A stretch of DNA of 64,000 nucleotides from Paulinella micropora (GCA_009731375.1 BJOX01000219.1:97303-161302); one strand, 5' to 3'. Counted from the first letter of the stretch, positions 9,784 to 20,476 are shown. Notes: generated by a model from the sequence alone, not told the origin. Program-made: numbers and translations.

Positions 9784-11271
9784 ATGCATACACAACACGG
9801 AGGCGAACTAGATTTCAGCAAGACTGACTACATCAGTGCTTCTTATCGTTTGAATAAGCTTGCCCCTCGTGAGGGCTCTGAAACCCTTGAAGTCACCACT
9901 GCTGGTGGACAAGAACGAAGCTTTGACCTTATTAGCTGACCTTTTAATCTCGCTCGGTCTTATTTGAGTTTTACTTATACTATGAGAGCGGCTGGCGCCA
10001 ACACTTATTCTAGAATTTTTATGGACTGCCTTTCACAAATTAGTCAGATACAACTTCAGACCCGTAGTGGTGTTTATCTGTGCGATGTTAACAACCTCAG
10101 ACACGTGACTAAGATGTTGTGGAAACCAGAAATGAGCTTGGAGGATTTCTTAGACCTTCCTAACCACGGTGATGCTAGTGGATATGGATGTATGCTCCAA
10201 AAGTGTAATGCTAACGGCTTGATTAACATAAGTGCTGTTGAAGCAACTAGAACAGCCTTTCGTGCGGCTACAGATGCTGGTAACGATGTCGCCGCCTCTA
10301 CTCAGGCTCTATTGCGGGAGCCTGTGATTTCTGCTCGTCGTCACGATGATGCTGCTTTGACGACTGGAGTTGGAGCACTACCCGCCGTAAATGTTAATTA
10401 CAACGAGGCGAAGTATCTTGTGGGAAGTGGAGCGAATGCCGCTTTGGCTATTAATGTTAAAATTCCTTTGGGTATGATTCTCAATACTATTTTCGCACTT
10501 GATAAGACTATTATGTTTCCAGAGATTTTGACTATGCGAATTGTGTGGAGTGCTACTGACAGAACCGGTTATACGGTGACGAATGGTGCTGCTACTGCTA
10601 TTAGCACTGCTTTTGTTGCTGGACTAAATGCTACCATGCCTATGGCTGTATCTGCTGATGTCACAAATCTTGCCTTGTTTCTTGCGGTTGAAACGAACCC
10701 TGATGTCATTCAATCAATCCAGCAGAAGATTGCTAGCTCCGAAGGTATGAGCTTCAATATTGATTATCCCTATGTTTATAAAAATACTACACCCATAAGC
10801 ACAACCCAAAATATTATTATGCGATTTGACAGAGGTCACGGTCGCCGTTTGAAGAAGATTTATCACTCTGTTTTTAACACCGAAGAAAGGAAGAACACAG
10901 CTTATGACCACGATAACCGTGCTGCCGCTAAGGTCGTCAATTTTTATACTACTCTGGATGGTGCCCGCCAGCAAGATTTCAACATTGACACTGCGAGCGA
11001 AGAAGACTATATGTACCTGAAGCCAAAGGTTGAGGGTTCGGCCTTGTTGAATAACGATGTGTATAAATACAACTGGTTCTGGGTTGATACTTGGGATAAT
11101 ACCCGCCCGCTATATAGCAAGGACCAAAACGAAATTAGTGGTTTGAGCCTTGAAACTGAGCGACGATGGGAGTTTATTGCGACCACCGCGAAATCTGCCT
11201 TCAACCATTACACCGTGGCAATCACTCAGCGAGAGGTTCAGGTTAAGGCGAATATCATAACGATTAGTTAG
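9784..11271 (+). pseudogene. major capsid protein (double jelly-roll), one in-frame stop
   Basis: The gene encodes about 495 residues, starting MHTQHGGELDF. The N-terminal part reads through to FDLIS, then meets a TGA at 9937-9939, and continues in the same frame with PFNLARSYLSFT, a typical first-strand region of PLV major capsid proteins. The remaining 430 residues are uninterrupted and end NIITIS. Length, order after the penton gene and strand pattern all support the call. The single stop is the only lesion. It could be a nonsense change from CGA, a sequencing error, or a recoded codon. Translation could also start downstream, but that would lose the N-terminal arm. Confidence 0.82.
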
Positions 11272-11273
11272 CA

Positions 11274-11300
11274 GGGGCAAGCACCCGCACCCCCCGCGAG
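11274..11300. repeat. GC-rich short repeat
   Basis: CAGGGGCAAGCACCCGCACC and the following C run stand right after the MCP stop. Nearly the same sequence occurs at 8206-8224 inside a coding region. Both are strikingly GC-rich for this AT-rich virus and can form a short GGGGC/GCCCC hairpin. Confidence 0.5.
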
Positions 11301-11321
11301 GTGATAATTAAGTTTTGATAG

Positions 11322-11348
11322 ATTATTTATTTTTTTTGATAATATAGG
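11322..11348 (+). promoter_or_regulatory. viral promoter-like element
   Basis: ATTATTTATTTTTTTTG followed by ATAATATAGG lies about 40 bp before ATG 11388, matching the motif before MCP. Confidence 0.6.
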
Positions 11349-11387
11349 AACTTACACAAAACATTTTTTTGAGGTTCTAGGTCTACT

Positions 11388-12639
11388 ATGAGTCATCAGA
11401 GAAATTTGATAGCACAAAATCCTGACGGAGACTTTGTAAATGTCAAAGTCGGGTATGACGGCAACGTTGAAACCAATAACATGAAAACTGCCTTTGGTGA
11501 AGCCCTAACTAGTCAATTAACACCAGTATTACAGGAAATCTTTCCATATACAGCCAATACACGAATATGGGCGAAAACAGAAACGAAGGCGACCGTTTCA
11601 TTTAGCAGTAATATGGCTGAACTAAAAACAACAGCAGATGCTACTGCTAATGCGATATTAATGAGTAAAAAAACAATAAAATACAGAACAGGTATGGGTG
11701 TCTTAGCCCGCTTCACTGCCTTATGGACTACTGATGAAACTAAGAATTATAGTTCATTTATTGGTATTGGCGATAATGATTTGCAAAATGGTTTCTATTT
11801 CTACAAAAACATAGATACGGGTATGAATATCCTACATTGTAAGGGAGGAGTGCCTACCTTGGTTCAACAAGCGATTTGGAATGACCCATGCGGGGACTGG
11901 CGATATGCCCTTACTGGATTGGACGAAGGGAAATGTATTTCAAATTCAATTTCAGTATTTGGGCTTTGGTGCTATAAAGTTTTCAATTGAGAACCCCACA
12001 ACGGGCGAATTCCAGCTAGTCCATATGATTAAGTACGCGAATGCTAATACTGGTGTCAGTCTGCGAAATACAACACTCCCATTTGCAGCTCGTATTTACA
12101 ATATCAATCCAGGAAATGGAATACAAAGTTTGAAAACTGCCAGTTGTAGTATGTTTATTGAGGGACCTAACACTATTAATTCAAGCATATCTAACGAAGC
12201 GGAAGGAAGTGAGGCGGCGAGCACCACTGAAAGCCCAATTCTCAGCATAAAAAATAAATCACTTTTTAATGGTGCCGCAACAAATTATTCAATCCTTTAT
12301 CCATCTCTCGTGAGCATATCAAACGAAGATGCTAAAGTTAATATAGTGCGAATTGTGAAAACGACTGGAGCACTTACGGCGGAGAACTTTGCTGATATTG
12401 ATGCTACAACTTCAATCGTATCAAAGGACACCGCTGCGACCGCCCTCGGGGCTGCCGTTATAACGGATGTCATTCTTAAACTTTATGTTAATGCTACTTC
12501 TAGCCAGCTTATTGACCTGCGAGCTTACGACATACAACTTTCTCCCGGCGAAAATCTAACATTTTTACAAAAGTCTGTATCTACTCCGAATAATGGAGGA
12601 AATGTGAGTGTTATTGTTAATTTCTTAGAAGACCATTAA
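11388..12639 (+). pseudogene. putative structural protein, frameshifted
   Basis: Two overlapping frames join near 11885-11930 into a protein of about 415 residues. The middle part has WND, then LDWTKGNVFQIQFQYLGFG, a pattern I associate with a receptor-binding or structural protein found in large DNA viruses and phages (the LD-W-TK-x-Q-x-F-x-I-x-x-x-x-LG-x-G layout). The second half is beta-rich with Asn/Thr runs and ends VIVNFLEDH. It has its own promoter-like element and follows MCP, so a late virion component is likely. No enzymatic motif is seen. Confidence 0.55.
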
Positions 12640-12649
12640 TTAATTTTCG

Positions 12650-12678
12650 TAATATTTTTTCTAATATAATAATATAGT
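12650..12678 (+). promoter_or_regulatory. viral promoter-like element
   Basis: TAATATTTTTTC, then TAATATAATAATATAG, lies just before the ATG at 12682. It is the same motif as before MCP. Confidence 0.6.
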
Positions 12679-12681
12679 AAT

Positions 12682-13306
12682 ATGTTTCATCATCGTAAGT
12701 TATACATCATTGGAGGTAGGCGGTTTCAAACAAAAGCACCTATCAAAACCCACATAAGAAGACTATAAGTAAATATAGCGATGGAGAAGTACTGAACCCA
12801 CAAGACAGTGATTTCGTGCGAGAGCTGATAACCCATCATCCAGGCATAAAAGATGGCATCATTGATGTTGAAAGTAATTTGACGACAGGAAGTAAACACT
12901 TTCGTGCGAATGGTAAGCAGTTTTCGTGGAATTGCTGCGTTGACCTCACAGGGCTTAGTGAATAAAAAAAATGGCGAGAGTGATAAAAGATGCGAGCAGG
13001 AATACGATAAGACCACAAATACAGGAATATCTAGACCGCGTGGCTATTGATGTATTCGCGGAACCCCGATACATATGCGAAATAAGTGGAGATATATATG
13101 AGCGGGTTGATGTCCATGTTGATCATCACTTCGACGTTATACAATTCAAAGATATACTTAAATAATATCTAGAAGTTAATAGAGAAGAAGAAGTTGAAGA
13201 CAACATTTTGAAAGAACCGCATTTCACTAAGTTTAGCGAATTCCACAAACAGAAAGCAATATTGCAAATAATAAAAAAAGAAATAAATATTAGAGGTAAT
13301 TTATAA
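12682..13306 (+). pseudogene. DUF3223/DCL-like protein
   Basis: After a frameshift near 12735 the frame reads KYSDGEVLNPQDSDFVREL, then HHPGIKDGI and KQFSWNCCVD, the layout of the DUF3223 domain of plant DCL-like proteins and large DNA viruses. A second open stretch from 12971 has HVDHHFDVIQFKDIL. It is followed by an in-frame TAA at 13163-13165 and an in-frame continuation with FHKQKAILQIIKKE. A break near 12965 separates the two parts. DCL proteins act in plastid rRNA maturation, but the viral role is unknown. The end overlaps the convergent ExoX-like gene in a TTATAA. Confidence 0.6.
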
Positions 13307-13577
13307 ATACTTTTTCAATTCATCTTTATTTTGGACCCACGGTTGACTGACTAACCATTCAATATATGGCTTATCAATCTTTGCGATGTCTTCTATTTTT
13401 TGCCTTTATATTTGCCGAAATGAAACACGTCTTTCGGTTGAGATGCTTTTCTTTCTTCAATAGCTTGAATTTCGTCGTGGATTATCTTTTGAACATCGGC
13501 AAGAGAGAAAACGATTTATTTTCGCTTTCAATTGATAGCTGTTGAAACTTCTCGCACAGTCTCGTTAGGGTAGACAT
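13301..13577 (-). pseudogene. ExoX-C-terminus-like small protein
   Basis: The - strand frame begins MSTLTRLCEKFQQLS. After a shift near 13505 it has a short Glu-rich helix and then DVFHFGKYKGKK. A second shift near 13405 leads to IEDIAKIDKPYIEWLVSQPW. The FGKYKGK plus YIEWL pair is the signature of the small domain found at the end of exonuclease X-like proteins (DUF3820-like), common in phages and large viruses. It probably acts in DNA replication or repair; no exonuclease domain is attached here. The length of about 90 residues fits the stand-alone form. Confidence 0.6.
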
Positions 13578-13600
13578 TGTAGAGTGTATATAGAAGGGAG

Positions 13601-13627
13601 GAAAAAAAATTAAATAAATAATATAGG
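13601..13627 (+). promoter_or_regulatory. viral promoter-like element (lipase)
   Basis: GAAAAAAAATTAAATAAATAATATAGG ends directly at the ATG at 13628. The AATATAGG half matches the other elements; the tract before it is A-rich instead of T-rich. Confidence 0.45.
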
Positions 13628-14333
13628 ATGAGTGAGTGGATTGTCTTTGTAAAATCTTACTCCGTCAAACATGGTATAAGCTATGGAGAAGCATTGAAAA
13701 AGGCTGGTAAGGAATATAGAAAGCAGAAGGGCGGTAGTGCTGAGTTGTCTGAGGATGTCTATTTGTCGCGGTCGGATAGAAAAGGGGCTGACGGATAGAA
13801 AAGGGGCTGGGATGGAAACCAGTCGCAAGCAAAGAGAAATCAACGGTATATGAGAAAGATGGTAAGGCAATTGTAGCATTCAGAAGAAGTGCGGATAAGA
13901 GGGACTTGCTAACTGAAGTCGCATTAGTAAAGGGAGTATTAAAAAGAACTCCGAGATATAAAGAAGAGCAGAAGCTGGTTGACGAAGTGATAAAAAATAT
14001 GGTAAGGATAACGTAGAGCTGACTGGTCATTCACTAGGTGGCACGATTGCGAAAGACTTAAGCCGACCGACGGGAGTAAGGGCGACCACATACAATAAAG
14101 GCAGTAGCACAAGAGACTTTGTGGAAAGAGTAATTGACTGAGTAGCTGTCAAGGTAAATCCGAAAGGGAAGAGGGCTAAGACTGCAAAGCTAACCACGAA
14201 CTACCGAACCGCATTCGACCCCGTATCATTGTTAGGGGCGACGGCTGTAAATACTAAGTTAGTGAAGCCGACGAGGGGCGTTCATACGATTAGAAGCTTC
14301 AAAGGTAAAGGAGCCAAAAAAATTTATTTATAA
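13628..14333 (+). pseudogene. class 3-type lipase with viral N-terminal helix
   Basis: The N-terminal helix WIVFVKSYSVKHGISYGEAL is of a type I know from virion-associated proteins of large viruses. A hydrolase part follows with DGKAIVAFR near 13860, the nucleophile elbow LTGHSLGGTIA near 14020-14050, AFDPVSLL near 14215 and GVHTIRSF near 14280. These give Ser, Asp and His candidates for a full triad. The frame is broken by a 19-bp tandem duplication near 13785, by a shift near 14000 and by an in-frame TGA near 14140. The enzyme could act on membranes during entry or release. That use is inferred. Confidence 0.65.
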
Positions 14334-14481
14334 TTAACTTCTTATGTGGAAACCGAGCGGAATGCTGTCGTTATCGTTAATAAACTCGCGGCCAGCCCAC
14401 TTGTTCTAATTAACTTGTTTTTTTACATTCGTCATATGTAAAATGCTGAAGTGCGGGACTTGTTGTTGTTTGCTGTTTCTA

Positions 14482-17475
14482 TCAATGTGTATTTTTTTTC
14501 ATTTGAAAACCCTTTACATTTTCAATGCTACCGCCTTTATCCATCTTATCATATACATCATAGTTTAACTGTTGAGCATCTAAGCCTTTACCCCTAAAGT
14601 GGAAGTATCTTTTAACGCCGTTTTCGGCTGTTTCTATATGACCCCCTTTTGATATGTGCTTAAGGTCGTCCTTTGTCATACCAGTGGTGAAAGCATCTTT
14701 CGTCGTAAATTCTAACATATACAATTTGGTGCTATCCATATACCTTTTATAATCTTACATCCGTCGCCTAAGTCGTCGCTTATACCGCCCAGTTGCTTAT
14801 TACCAATATTCTTAATATGTCTCGCACATCTCGCGTGGATTTGGAGGCTGTCGGTATCGGTATAGTAAAATTCGTCTTCAATGCTTCTGTTCGGGTTGGC
14901 TTCCTTAATATGCTTAAACATAATGCGACGGCTGTTCTGTTCGGGTTGGCTTCCTTAATATGCTTAAACATAATGCGACGGCTGTATGCAAGTATGAATG
15001 CCCCATAGTGTGAAGGTTTCGTTATGCTACTTTCTAATAAGATTGGATTACGAGGTAGACCTGATATGTGCCATAAATCTTTTCCTTCTTTATCTGTAAA
15101 TTTAACGATGTCAGTTATTTGATTACTACTCCAGAATTTCCAGTATTCTTCGTTAGTTTGTATATATGTTGTAATGGATGGTATTAGTCTCTGTATCATC
15201 TTACCGTATTGACTATTCATAAAACAGCTTAGCCAGTAGATATTGCGGGCTACCTTTCTCCTCATTTTCCTTCGCCTTAAACATATCGTCTATGTATTTT
15301 TTGAAAACACATTCAGATTTTACAGTGTAATATCCTTTATGAATGCGGACTTCATATCCTTCGGCTACCATATCTTCGATGTCTACGCTCGTAAGCCATT
15401 GGTCCTTCATATCATCTAATCTTCATTGAAGAGAGCCCATGTGGTCTCGCTGTCCGATTCTGGAGTGTAGTATATTTTTTGGAGAAATGTAGTCAAGATT
15501 ATAGATGCAGATTTGAAGGTTCCGCGGTTCAAACGGCCCGATTGTTTCAACGATGTCGCCGACCATAAAAGCTAACAACATCGCGGTTGGATATAGAGAG
15601 ACTACGTCTGCATCTACGAGATAATCGGATATATCATCGAAGGAGGTAAGCTTTTTCAAATATTGTTCATACTGAGCTGAAATGAACCGCCTCTTAGACA
15701 GGTAAGTCCTTCCGCCGATAATCGCTTTTCTAAATGCTCTTTCCTGCTCCACCGTTGGAAGTCTCACCTCGTATTTACCGTCTACATATTTTTTCCATAT
15801 GTTGAAAGCGAGACTTGAATTTGAGATGTATGAAGTTAGATTGACCTTATGAGCTGTAAATATCGTAGTGTTTATCTTATCTTACAATTCCTTCCAACCC
15901 ATAACATCGTTTTTCAGATAGTCCAGACATTCCTGCCTCGTCTTGGCATCCATATCCTCCCATCTCTTCGCCCTGTCGTGCTCAAAGTCTCCCTTAAGCA
16001 CTGAGCACCCCATACTTTCAAGATTTGCTTTCAGACTTCCTTGAGTATGCTTGCACATATCCCATATCTTGACATTTTCAAACTCTAAGCAAATGATAGA
16101 GCAGTTGTTAATTTTTGACTACTTAACCTTAATACATCTTTTAATTAATTCCTGGTGTATGAAGTAGTGGTCAAAGTTCGCTCCGTTAAAACCATTAACA
16201 TATAGAACGGGCGGTTTGTCATTTTTACATTTCGGCTCCCATTTTTCTTTTATACGGTCGCCTCTTTTTATTATTTCGTCCACGAATTGACTTATACAAT
16301 CTTTGCAAGCTATGTATTTAAAACCCTCAGAGCCCTGAGTATATCCGACTATGTAGCATTCGTGGATATCGTAGCCGTTCGCGATGGTTGTATTTCTAAA
16401 TGATTCTAAATCGTAATGGAGGATTTGGTCATTGTTTATTTGTTCTTCAGTGTGGAACTTAGTTATGAAGAGTCTTTTATCATTCTTCAATCTAATATCC
16501 ACATATTTTTTCCTGTTAAGATTGCATGTATGTTTCTTCAGATATAATTGTAAGCAGTCTTCGCAACGCTTCTTGAATTGCTTAACCAGTCCATAATAAT
16601 GGTTATTTTCTAAAAAGATTAGTTTATCTGGTTCTTGTCCTTCTTCATTTGTGCTGACTGTTTCCTTCATAACGTGGTCTGTTATTTCGAATGTTTTCCC
16701 TTCCTTCACATATTTTTTCAATATTTAGACTGCTATTGAAAATGGTAATGGAGAGTTTCGCTGAAGGTTGAATTCGGCTCTGACAATATTACAGCGGTTC
16801 TTGTTCATCGGATGAATATCCAGAATATCCTTACATAAGAAGAATAAGCATTTGTTTTTTTTGCTTGGTGGTGATATTCTTACTCCTTCTTCCACCTTAG
16901 TTTTTTTTATCTCTCACTCCTTCATAACATCCTCCGCCATTTTCTTGAATTATGGTTATTTACACATATCGTATGGTTCTTTCATATCTTCTCTCGCCAG
17001 CTTCAATATTGTTTATGTTGAACTCGTTCAGAGCATCCATAAAGATGGTATCGTATTGAAGGAGTTGAAGTGAATTAAAACTTTTATTTTTTAAATAGTG
17101 GGCGTATCGCTCATTAGCAGGAGCGGTGGAGTATGTTATAGATATATTGACATCCGCATTAGCAGTCATCCCTTCCCTTCTAGCATATCTTATAGAGGGT
17201 ATCAATACCTTCTCTTCTAGAGCATCAGTATCATAGAAGCTTATGTCTAGGTCCCTAAATTTGAATGTGAGAGAGTTCAGCTGGTTATCCCTCCTAACTT
17301 CGTAATCGTTTGCTCTAAACTCTCGCCTTTTTGCTTCCCTAGTCTTATCTTCGCGGATATTTGCTCTCGTATTACTACGAATGTTAGATAAAAGGTCCTG
17401 GCGGTTTCTTTTATCTTTCTTTTCAACACTTCTAAGCTTAGCCTTAGCCTTAGCCTGTAGTAGTTCCACATTCTT
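14482..17475 (-). pseudogene. polB: protein-primed family B DNA polymerase (pPolB)
   Basis: The gene spans about 990 codons on -, the usual size for a PLV pPolB. Its N-terminal 250 residues would hold the terminal-protein region. Exonuclease motifs are seen as YDLESF (Exo I), NGFNGANFDHYFI (Exo II) and YLKNDVMG (Exo III). Polymerase motifs are DADVVSLYPTAM (A), NSQYGKMIQ (B) and YYTDTDSLQIH (C). It would replicate the genome by protein priming, with proofreading. There are at least six frameshifts and stops, and a 50-bp tandem duplication at 14885-14984 between motifs B and C. No ATG fits the start; the first in-frame candidate is GTG at about 17475. Confidence 0.88.
14885..14984. repeat. 50-bp tandem duplication in polB
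   Basis: The 50 bp from 14885 are repeated exactly, or almost so, from 14935. Because 50 is not a multiple of three, the duplication shifts the PolB frame just before motif C. Confidence 0.9.
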
Positions 17476-17656
17476 CTTGTTCGGTCTAGGGGGTAGAGGT
17501 GGTTTGTATGAAATTGTATATTATGGAATAGATTTTTTGGTTTTGAATTAATCCCAATGATTTATATTATGGTTGTAATATTTGTTTAGATGATAATTAT
17601 ATTAATGTAAAAAAAATTTATTCGAAAGAAATAATCAATTATAAGAGTAATTAGTT

Positions 17657-17909
17657 TTACTGTATTTCAATTTTTACAACACCTTCCATTTTTTGTTTCT
17701 TTTTCATAGCATATCGCTCCTTCCTTTTCGCCGATATTGCTTCTTTATTCTTTGTAATATGAAATACCAGCCTTTCTATACATTTCTGGATTTTTTAAGA
17801 CATATCTTCTTGAAGCCTCGTAATGAGCTTTTTTCTTTTCTTCATCAGATGTATATTTAGCAGGTCGCTCTAACTTTACAGAGCCTACTGGTCCGATTTG
17901 TGATGGCAT
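17657..17909 (-). pseudogene. small basic protein, unknown
   Basis: ATG 17909 opens MPSQIGPVGSVKLERPAKY. A basic helix with repeated Lys/Arg and aromatic residues follows (KKAHYEASRRYVL). A frameshift near 17745 leads to ISAKRKERYAMKKKQKMEG. The rebuilt protein has about 83 residues. The basic helical pattern suggests nucleic acid binding. It resembles the ORF at 19901-20107 in its MP start and in its basic run followed by a helix. Confidence 0.35.
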
Positions 17910-17950
17910 TATGTTTATATAATAGTAATGATAATTCTATAAATGAAAAA

Positions 17951-18480
<530 letters not shown>

Positions 18481-18716
18481 TATGTAAGGGATATTCGATA
18501 TAAATCTATAGATAGTGTTAATAAGAATCAGCTAAAAATCTAGATAAACAATTAAAAAAAAATTCTACTGCCGGCCGGTTTTCTTGATATATTGAATATT
18601 ATTGATATAAAAATAAGTTACTTTTTAGTATTAATAATTTAGCAGCTAACTAATTTTCCTTTTATTATATTAATAGGTATATAATTAAATAATAAAATTA
18701 GATAGTAAGCGATGAA

Positions 18717-18857
18717 TTACTTCGACGGCAGCCAGTCCTCATCGTCTTCCTCCTGATCATCTTCCTCCTCACCATCTTCCTCCTGATCATCTTCCTCCTG
18801 ATCATTCCTCCTTGACATGCTCGATATTTTCTTCTTCTTCCTGTTTGGCACCCCCAT
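18717..18857 (-). CDS. small acidic repeat protein, 46 aa
   Basis: After MGVPNRKKKKISSMSRRN come tandem DQEED/GEEED units and the end DEDWLPSK. The basic head and acidic repeated tail resemble the bipolar charge pattern of the left-end protein at 719-1162. It lies just downstream of the HIRAN gene on the same strand and might be a broken extension of it. The function is unknown. Confidence 0.35.
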   Translation of the reverse strand: MGVPNRKKKKISSMSRRNDQEEDDQEEDGEEEDDQEEDDEDWLPSK

Positions 18858-18864
18858 CACTTGT

Positions 18865-19011
18865 TTAAACTTTAATAGCATTTTTGTCAAATTGATTATT
18901 CGCTTCTTTCACTATATAAACATTCATTCTTGGATTATGAATAAGATGTATTAAATTCTTTTGTCTCCCCTCAAATGTTACCCCGACAACTTTCGTTCCG
19001 ATGAACACCAT
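18865..19011 (-). CDS. stand-alone HIRAN-domain protein
   Basis: The 48-residue frame starts MVFIGTKVVGVTFEGRQ and continues with a short linker, VYIVKEANNQFDKNAIKV, then a stop. The order VG-x-F-x-GRQ-x-x-L, then NNQFDKNAI-x-V, is that of the HIRAN domain. This domain binds 3' ends of single-stranded DNA in HLTF/Rad5-type proteins and occurs alone in some phages and viruses. After the TAA the same frame continues for 20 more codons (TSDGGAKQEEEE), so the natural protein may be longer. A role in viral DNA replication or repair is inferred. Confidence 0.65.
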   Translation of the reverse strand: MVFIGTKVVGVTFEGRQKNLIHLIHNPRMNVYIVKEANNQFDKNAIKV

Positions 19012-19178
19012 TTCTATATAGTTGTTATTATATTTTTAAAAAATGATAATTAATGAAATGATAAATAATTAAATGATTAATATTTCCTTTTTTGATTTAT
19101 CTCCTTCGTCGATATATATCTCTTTGATTTATTTATTATTTCGTTAGTTGTTAAAAAATGACGATTTGGGATTGTATG

Positions 19179-19228
19179 ACACTTTTCGGGCGAGTATTTT
19201 TCTTGAAAAATACCTGCGCGAAAAGTGT
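19179..19228. repeat. 50-bp imperfect palindrome, copy 1
   Basis: ACACTTTTCG at the left end is mirrored by CGAAAAGTGT at the right, with an inner GTATTTTTC/GAAAAATAC stem. A related palindrome lies at 20256-20303. Confidence 0.8.
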
Positions 19229-19425
19229 AATCATCTTCTTCTTAGGTTTCTGTATTTTGACGTGACTAGCGCCTAGCTTGCCCCTGGTCGAACTAGTGAC
19301 ACCACTGGGTATAGCAAAGTGATTTGAGTATGTGTTCAAGTTTTGGGTTGTTTATTTGGTTGGGAACGCATCTACTAGATCCAGGCTCACTTGTGGATCG
19401 GAATCTTAAAACATACCAAATTCAC

Positions 19426-19629
19426 TCATAACACACCTCCCATGACGGTTGCAGTCCTTGTAGGACCAGCAAGTGTGATAATAATTTCAACGATGGATTG
19501 GATTGTTTCTGGAAATTGAAATGAGATACTAAGAATAATATCCTGAGTATGTGTTCTCCTCCACAACGTTATAATTGATCTAAACATAACTTGAGGTTGC
19601 AAATTGCTGTTCTCTGTTTTTTCCTTCAC
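19426..19629 (-). CDS. hypothetical small ORF, 67 aa
   Basis: An ATG at 19629 opens a 67-residue frame in otherwise non-coding AT-rich DNA between the two palindromes. It has a mixed helical N-terminal half and a hydrophobic stretch near the end (SIVEIIITLAG). No family or partner is evident. It may be chance. Confidence 0.2.
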   Translation of the reverse strand: MKEKTENSNLQPQVMFRSIITLWRRTHTQDIILSISFQFPETIQSIVEIIITLAGPTRTATVMGGVL

Positions 19630-19900
19630 TAATGTCTTTTGGATTTTTATAGTAAATAACTAAATGAAATTATGTTTGTATTTCATGTGTGCACATTCTA
19701 ATGTATTTTTCAAACTTTGCAATTGCTTCAGAACGACACTAGTACTGATGTAATTTTTCATTCTCCCGTTATGTATATATAAAATAAGATATTTTTTCTA
19801 AAAATAATTAATTAATGTTTTTATCGTTATTATATGTGTTATATGTGTTTAGATGAAAAATATTCTTACCACGACGAAAAAAAATAATGAAGTATATAGC

Positions 19901-20107
19901 TTAGACAGTTATTTTACTTATTTGATCTTCCAGCTCCTGTATCTTCTTTTTGTATTAGTCTATGCTTTTGAGTTCTTGCTTTTGCTTTAATGCTTTTGCT
20001 TTTCTTTCTTCCTTCAACATTTCCTGGTGGAAGTAATAGTATGCGAGAGTCTTTTTGTTATTTCTCTTTCGTCTTGATTCTCCTTCGTATAGTTTTGGTC
20101 TTGGCAT
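19901..20107 (-). pseudogene. small basic coiled-coil protein with one stop
   Basis: MPRPKLYEGESRRKRNNKK leads into a helix rich in Lys, Glu and Gln. Codon 51 is TAA (19955-19957), and the same frame then continues with YKKKIQELEDQISKITV, a clear short coiled coil. A basic head followed by a leucine-type coil resembles a small bZIP-like layout. The upstream DNA on this strand holds a TATA-rich stretch near 20120-20150. A viral regulator is possible; the stop suggests decay. Confidence 0.35.
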
Positions 20108-20255
20108 TGTCTCAACTATATTTATATTAGTATAAATATATTTTTATAAAAGTAAAATAATTAATTAAATTATTCATTTCTCTTTCTTTTTAATTTCTAC
20201 ATAATTTATATTCGATTTCTCTTTGTGGTTGAATTTAATGATTTTGGACTTAACG

Positions 20256-20303
20256 ACACTTTTCGGGCTGGTATTTTCTTCAAAATACATGCACGAAAAA
20301 TGT
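20256..20303. repeat. 48-bp imperfect palindrome, copy 2
   Basis: ACACTTTTCGGGC through GCACGAAAAATGT repeats the palindrome at 19179-19228 with a few changes. It lies at the last viral-type sequence before (GA)n DNA. Confidence 0.75.
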
Positions 20304-20309
20304 AATTAT

Positions 20310-20442
20310 CTTCTCATAGAGTCAAAGACGCTTGTGAAAGTGTAGAGAATCAGGGCCTAGTGAAGTGAAGAAGAGCAGAGCAAAGCGAAGACAGCAAATC
20401 ACTAAGGGAACCTGAGAGAAAGAGAGAGAGAGAGAGAGAAAT

Positions 20443-20476
<34 letters not shown>

